NCBI RefSeq assembly: GCF_003576455.2
Contig: NZ_CP032869.1
Coordinates: 6,572,001-6,636,000 of the forward strand
Reading direction: 5' to 3'
DNA from: Mucilaginibacter celer
GTDB lineage: Bacteria > Bacteroidota > Bacteroidia > Sphingobacteriales > Sphingobacteriaceae
DNA length: 64,000 nucleotides
The position numbers and the translations under genes were made by a program. Shown in pieces: positions 60,580 through 64,000 of the stretch. The notes below the pieces were generated by a model, which was given only the letters and a program-made list of their open reading frames with translations, had not been told where the DNA came from and ran no database searches. Each line of letters starts with the position of its first letter. Within the stretch, counting starts at the first letter, position 1.

Positions 60580-61461
60580 ATGCAGTTCAAACAATGTGTT
60601 TACCTGTGCCTGATTATCCTGTTTTTACCCATGGCAGGCTTTTCGCAGGATACCGTAATCCCGCTTTGGCCAAATGGCGCACCCGGTTTTGAAAACCGGC
60701 GCAACGAGCCCGAGCAGGCTAAAGATTACTGGGTTAAAAACATCCATAATCCATCGTTAACGGTATTTTCTCCACCAAAAGATAAAGTAAACGGCGCAGC
60801 TGTGGTAGTATCTCCCGGAGGCGGTCATCGTTTACTGGTATATACTGCCGAAGGTGTTGACCCCGCCAAATACCTCAATAATTTAGGTGTTACCGTTTTT
60901 GTGTTGAAATACCGCTTAGGCCGCGATTCGGCATCGCCCTATAAAATAGATGTGCATGCCAAACAGGATGGTTACCGGGCCATGCGTTTGGTAAGGAGTA
61001 TGGCCACCCGTTATGGCCTTGATACCAACAGGATAGGCATGATGGGTTTTTCGGCAGGTGGCGAGGTGGTGGATATGGTAGCGTATGGCGAGGGAAAAGG
61101 TGATGAAAAAGCTGCCGACCCGGTTGACAGGCTGAATGCCCGCCCGGCTTTCTTAATCCAGATTTATCCCGGTCCGCTGTATATCCCCGATAAATTGCCT
61201 GATGATGCGCCTCCTGCATTTTTGCTGGCGGCTAATGATGATGCCTGCTGTTCGCCATCGGTAGTAAAACTATTACAGCGCTATCGCGAAGCAAAAATAC
61301 CTGTCGAATTGCATTTGTACACCCAGGGCGATCATGGTTTTAACATGGGCTATCGATCCAAACTAAAAACCATAAGCTCATGGCCCCAGCGTATGGCCGA
61401 CTGGCTGGAAGATAACAACTATCTGCACCCGGCCCCGGTAAAAAAGATGAAACTACATTAA
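60580..61461 (+). CDS. Secreted alpha/beta hydrolase (acetyl-xylan-esterase-like)
   Basis: The product is 293 residues with a signal peptide (to GFSQ, residue 22). It begins VIPLWPNGAPGFENRRNEPEQ, as in secreted carbohydrate esterases, followed by VVSPGGGH, the nucleophile GFSAGG, acid NDD and His QGDHGFNMG. It is expected to remove acetyl groups from plant polysaccharides in the periplasm. Substrate is inferred. The end is 10 bp before an RNA on the opposite strand. Confidence 0.88.
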   Translation: MQFKQCVYLCLIILFLPMAGFSQDTVIPLWPNGAPGFENRRNEPEQAKDYWVKNIHNPSLTVFSPPKDKVNGAAVVVSPGGGHRLLVYTAEGVDPAKYLNNLGVTVFVLKYRLGRDSASPYKIDVHAKQDGYRAMRLVRSMATRYGLDTNRIGMMGFSAGGEVVDMVAYGEGKGDEKAADPVDRLNARPAFLIQIYPGPLYIPDKLPDDAPPAFLLAANDDACCSPSVVKLLQRYREAKIPVELHLYTQGDHGFNMGYRSKLKTISSWPQRMADWLEDNNYLHPAPVKKMKLH

Positions 61462-61470
61462 AGCGCAATT

Positions 61471-61555
61471 AAAAAAAGAGCGGCCTGTACCAATAACCGG
61501 TAAGGCCTGCTCTCCCATCATCAAACGTCCTGAGGTACCCCTACTTCAGGAACTG
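61471..61555 (-). ncRNA. Small structured RNA, copy A (3' end with terminator)
   Basis: On the minus strand: a hairpin with stem TCCTGA/TCAGGA (61551-61546 with 61533-61528) and loop GTAGGGGTACC, then GTTTGATGATGGG, then a strong terminator (AGAGC-AGGCC stem, 61477-61513) with a seven-T run. Copy B at 62941-63015 has the same order and spacing, with a base pair changed on both sides of the stem. It starts right after the stop of the 61581 gene, so it may be the 3' end of that mRNA or be released from it. Confidence 0.65.
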
Positions 61556-61580
61556 ATTTTCGTTGCGGATGCCCGCATCT

Positions 61581-62402
61581 TTAATTCATTTTGGTGCATT
61601 TTTCAAGCACCTCGGTACGGCGGCTAAAGGATGAAGCTGTGTTATTAACCAGCTTATAGCTTACCGTAGCTGTTTTCATGGCACCCAGCAATATCACGCC
61701 CGAACCCTGGTCAACCACCAGCACACCATTGGTATAACTGTTTTGATCGGTGCCGGTTGATGTACTGTTTACTGAAAGGCTTACATGCCTGCCCTCCTCA
61801 GCCGATTCGCCCACGGTATAAGTGGTACTGATCTTTTCATCATCAAGCGCGGTGTGGCTTACCCATGTTTCGCCGCTTTTTTTAGCAGGCTGGTAATCGG
61901 CAAACAGATCAAGGCGGCTGCCTGTTATAAACTGGTCGCGATTAAAACCCGCAAATGTCATCAGCGTATCCGTTGCATACTGCTCGTCGGGGTCATTCAC
62001 GTCGGTTATTATCCCGCTTCTGTCAATGCTTAATGTTACCACTTTACCTACAAGGCTTTGAAGGGCCATTTGGATAAATGAGCTGGTATCGGCCGGCTTA
62101 GCAGAATCATAAACCTGGCGTTTATTAAAAGCATCAACAGTATCGGCAATATGTGTTGTGGTTACTGTTAAAATAACCCCGTTACCGGTAAGGCCCGTAA
62201 CTTTATAGGTTTTTGATATGGACGATGCCGTGTTGATGTTAAACTGCTGGTTACCGCGCTGCAAAACACCCGATGCATGGATCCGTGTGGTTTTACTGTA
62301 CACATCTCCCTGTTTAAAAGTGCTTTGCGCTTTGCCAATAGTTGCTGTACACAGCAATGCCAGTACAAAAGCCATTATTATATTAAACCGTATCGTTTTC
62401 AT
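61581..62402 (-). CDS. Secreted protein of unknown function (DUF6263-like)
   Basis: The product is 273 residues with a signal peptide (to GKAQ, residue 25). The mature chain is strand-rich with Ser/Thr-rich stretches (TSSFIQMALQSLVGKVVTLS; IDRSGIITDVNDPDE; SGETWVSHTALDDEKISTTY). The look recalls DUF6263 proteins, but I cannot confirm it. RNA copy A begins just after its stop. Confidence 0.7.
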   Translation of the reverse strand: MKTIRFNIIMAFVLALLCTATIGKAQSTFKQGDVYSKTTRIHASGVLQRGNQQFNINTASSISKTYKVTGLTGNGVILTVTTTHIADTVDAFNKRQVYDSAKPADTSSFIQMALQSLVGKVVTLSIDRSGIITDVNDPDEQYATDTLMTFAGFNRDQFITGSRLDLFADYQPAKKSGETWVSHTALDDEKISTTYTVGESAEEGRHVSLSVNSTSTGTDQNSYTNGVLVVDQGSGVILLGAMKTATVSYKLVNNTASSFSRRTEVLEKCTKMN

Positions 62403-62446
62403 TTTTTGGTGAATTTTGATTTATAAACTCAATAAAACCAAACAAA

Positions 62447-62860
62447 TTAACGGCCTGGCATATGCGTTGGCGGCGGCATATGGGTAGGCGGCGGCATGTG
62501 CGTTGGCGGTGGCATATGTGTAGGCGGCGGCATGTGTGTTGGTGGTGGCATATGCGTAGGCGGCGGCATGTGTCCTCCTGGTCCCGGTGGCGGCGGTGTA
62601 GGCGGCAAAGGCGGCAGCTTTGGCGGTATAAGTGGTGGTATATACGGCTTAAACGGTGGCGGCGGTAATGGCGGGGGCAATGTTGGCGGTATAGGTAACG
62701 GCGGCATTGGCGGCGGAGGTGGTGGTGGTGGAATGTATGGCGGTATAGACGGCGGTACATTCCAGTCTGACAGGTTGTTGCGCCCCTGGGCATGCGCTGT
62801 TTTGGCATTTATTGCAAGCGCTGCCGCTGCAACAAATACCGCTATGATCATCTTTTTCAT
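62447..62860 (-). CDS. Secreted proline-rich protein with a THMPP tandem repeat
   Basis: The product is 137 residues: signal peptide (to KTAHA, residue 24), a Pro-rich region of PPP and PPLPP blocks (about 35-90), and seven copies of a six-residue THMPPP-like unit near the C-terminus (about 98-134), ending GR. The repeat is in DNA too, as near-exact 18-bp units. This shape suits a surface or matrix protein; the number of units may vary between strains. Confidence 0.78.
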   Translation of the reverse strand: MKKMIIAVFVAAAALAINAKTAHAQGRNNLSDWNVPPSIPPYIPPPPPPPPMPPLPIPPTLPPPLPPPPFKPYIPPLIPPKLPPLPPTPPPPGPGGHMPPPTHMPPPTHMPPPTHMPPPTHMPPPTHMPPPTHMPGR

Positions 62861-62940
62861 AGTGCTTTATATTTAAATGGTTTAATTGTGATTTATGGTT
62901 GGAGAAACTGCGCGTTAATGCATAAGCAGTTACAGGTAAA

Positions 62941-63018
62941 AGAAGGGCTTATGCCGGACCTTCCGGCATAAAGCCCCCATCATCAAAAGCCCCGAGGTAC
63001 CCCTACAATCGGGACTAA
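62941..63018 (-). ncRNA. Small structured RNA, copy B (with terminator)
   Basis: On the minus strand: stem CCCGA/TCGGG (63013-63009 with 62995-62991), loop GTAGGGGTACC, then TTTTGATGATGGGGG and a terminator hairpin (GGGCTTTATGCCGGA pairing with the 62945-62958 arm) followed by TTCTTTT. In copy A the third pair of the stem is U-A instead of C-G, so pairing is kept. It lies between the 62860 start and the 63320 gene and is not next to a stop codon, unlike copy A. Confidence 0.65.
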
Positions 63019-63072
63019 TGTATCTTATAACAACCCCAATAAAAGCGGTACGCTTCGCGACGGCGTAAACTA

Positions 63073-63186
63073 ATGCAAATGGAGCTGCTACCCGCTGTAA
63101 TACTTTTTATCACTATTTTAAGTACTACTTTGGGTTTGTTATTTTTTAAAGAACGTTGGTGTTTTCGCCGGCACAACCCACCTTGA
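63073..63186 (+). CDS. Possible 37-residue membrane peptide
   Basis: An ATG at 63073 begins MQMELLPAVILFITILSTTL and ends after RRHNPP. One hydrophobic span is followed by a basic tail, as in small membrane toxins or leader-like peptides. It is antisense-adjacent to RNA copy B, about 55 bp away. Length is too short for a firm call. Confidence 0.3.
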   Translation: MQMELLPAVILFITILSTTLGLLFFKERWCFRRHNPP

Positions 63187-63319
63187 ATACACTGGTTATT
63201 AAATGTTTAAATTAAAAATGCTTTGGAATTTTTCCCGGAGATCAGAGCGTAGAAGTCCCCCGCTATGAAAAATTGCTTCATAGATTTTTGTGCTTTTAAA
63301 TAAATATTAAGCTGCTTGT

Positions 63320-64000
63320 TTATCTGCGGTTTAGCGAAAGCGGCACCCCGACAGAGAAAACCATATTGGCCTTATCATTGGTGTAACGCGTGAGGTTAGC
63401 TACCCCCACCGCTAAACTTAAAGGGACTTTAAACGGCCTGATGCCCGCCGAAAACCCAAGGTTCATGCCCGACCATTCGGCATTCACATTTACGTGCTGA
63501 ATCAACTCGTACGAAATACTGCCGAATACTGCCGTACCATGCTTCCCTCGCCCGGCCTTAATATCATTGGGGCTTTTTTCATAAAACCTGCCGCTGCCGA
63601 TACCGATGGTGTAGGTGAGCCTGGAGCATCCCGGCGTTAACGATGGGATGGTTTGGATAGCATGGCTCACGGCCACATAATATGTTGAACTTGACGCATC
63701 AGAATATTTCACATCGGCAAACATTTGCAGCGCCCCCGCCGAGATGCTTGTACCCGCAAACAGTTTGCGGCTTACTATAAAATTGCCCGAGAAATTCCTG
63801 AAGTTATGCACATCAGTCATATTAACGCTGGCCGCAAAGTTTATCGCCTTTGCCGGGTTGCCTACACAAAACCCTAACGAGCTTATCAAATCGGCCTTGT
63901 TATTTCTGTAGGCCTCGGGGTAAGTAGCACCAACACCGCCAAACACATAGCTGCCCCATCCGCCAAAACCCGATGGTATCAGGATGCCTCCCGGCGCATC
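63320..64000 (-). CDS. Outer-membrane-like protein, 5' end outside the window
   Basis: The frame is open from the right edge (64000) to a stop at 63320, 226 residues. The visible start at 63946 is a GTG and is probably internal, because the reading frame continues upstream as a Gly-rich chain (DAPGGILIPSGFGGWGSYVF). The rest is strand-rich, with aromatic ends typical of beta-barrels (AVSHAIQTIPSL; VFSVGVPLSLNRR). There is no clear family. It is likely an outer-membrane or surface protein. Confidence 0.7.
   Translation of the reverse strand, partial: DAPGGILIPSGFGGWGSYVFGGVGATYPEAYRNNKADLISSLGFCVGNPAKAINFAASVNMTDVHNFRNFSGNFIVSRKLFAGTSISAGALQMFADVKYSDASSSTYYVAVSHAIQTIPSLTPGCSRLTYTIGIGSGRFYEKSPNDIKAGRGKHGTAVFGSISYELIQHVNVNAEWSGMNLGFSAGIRPFKVPLSLAVGVANLTRYTNDKANMVFSVGVPLSLNRR

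Larger units (their letters stand above)
62861..63319. other. 459-bp gap: RNA copy B and a possible 37-codon gene
   Basis: The gap holds RNA copy B (62941-63015, minus) and a small frame at 63073-63186 (plus). The rest (63190-63319) shows no hairpin, repeat or promoter box that I can support. Confidence 0.6.

Noticed and set aside
62460..62580. Regular 18-bp direct repeats resembling a CRISPR array
   Set aside because: The repeats are in frame within a coding sequence (THMPP units) and have no variable spacers.
62496..62876. Gly-rich open frame on the plus strand
   Set aside because: It is the mirror image of the Pro-rich gene on the minus strand; only the minus-strand product has a signal peptide and normal start.

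Overview
The window reads as chromosomal DNA from a Bacteroidota bacterium, most likely family Sphingobacteriaceae and Mucilaginibacter-like. The reasons are the type IX secretion genes gldKLMN, a porW/sprE-like gene and gldB; a secreted subtilase with a C-terminal T9SS sorting domain; Bacteroidota-type -7 promoter boxes (TAnnTTTG); weak ribosome binding sites; and lineage-typical families such as DUF4271, fasciclin and YHS proteins. The genus is an inference. I saw no rRNA, tRNA, CRISPR array, prophage or transposase gene.

Layout. 1-6183 (minus): methyltransferase start, UbiA-like prenyltransferase, membrane metallophosphoesterase, chelatase/MoxR-like ATPase with its VWA partner, and a pfkB-type sugar kinase. 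6501-12307: small secreted proteins, a NadM/NadR-like nucleotidyltransferase, two tandem cupin_8/JmjC-like oxygenases, a fasciclin protein and hemW. 12423-19184 (plus): DUF4271 protein, hemD, then gldK-gldL-gldM-gldN, the T9SS core and motor. 20014-27594 (minus): porW/sprE-like TPR lipoprotein, class A PBP, a four-helix-bundle (23S IVS-type) gene and uvrC. 27665-33505 (plus): ATP synthase operon atpZ-atpI-like-atpB-E-F-H-A-G, with atpD/atpC not present here. 33682-43834: secreted proteins, gldB divergent from nadE, a two-component pair whose histidine kinase is frameshifted, nhaA and amt. 44154-53063: small membrane protein, T9SS-exported subtilase, phosphodiesterase, serpin, MBL hydrolase, LysR regulator. 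53153-60398: alpha/beta hydrolase; then a minus-strand block of a stand-alone CoaB domain, DoxX, DinB, an NRDE::ATP-grasp fusion and a LysE::thioredoxin fusion; then two YHS proteins and a thioredoxin. 60580-64000: secreted esterase, secreted proteins, a THMPP-repeat protein and a truncated outer-membrane-like protein.

Most notable. (1) Two short minus-strand RNAs 1.5 kb apart share a hairpin with a compensatory base change, an invariant GATGATGGG box and a terminator. (2) A four-helix-bundle gene is bracketed by 35-bp inverted repeats between the PBP and uvrC genes, like a 23S intervening sequence placed in an mRNA. (3) Several other intergenic inverted repeats are each built from a different short iterated word, two of them inside the atp operon. 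(4) The overlapping DoxX/DinB/NRDE::ATP-grasp/LysE::Trx block looks like an undescribed small-molecule or thiol pathway. (5) A three-fold CGACRAA array with two-helical-turn spacing lies upstream of a small secreted protein gene.

The secretion genes fit together: GldK and GldN form the outer-membrane ring, GldL and GldM the proton-driven motor, PorW/SprE and GldB are accessory lipoproteins, and the subtilase is a likely cargo.
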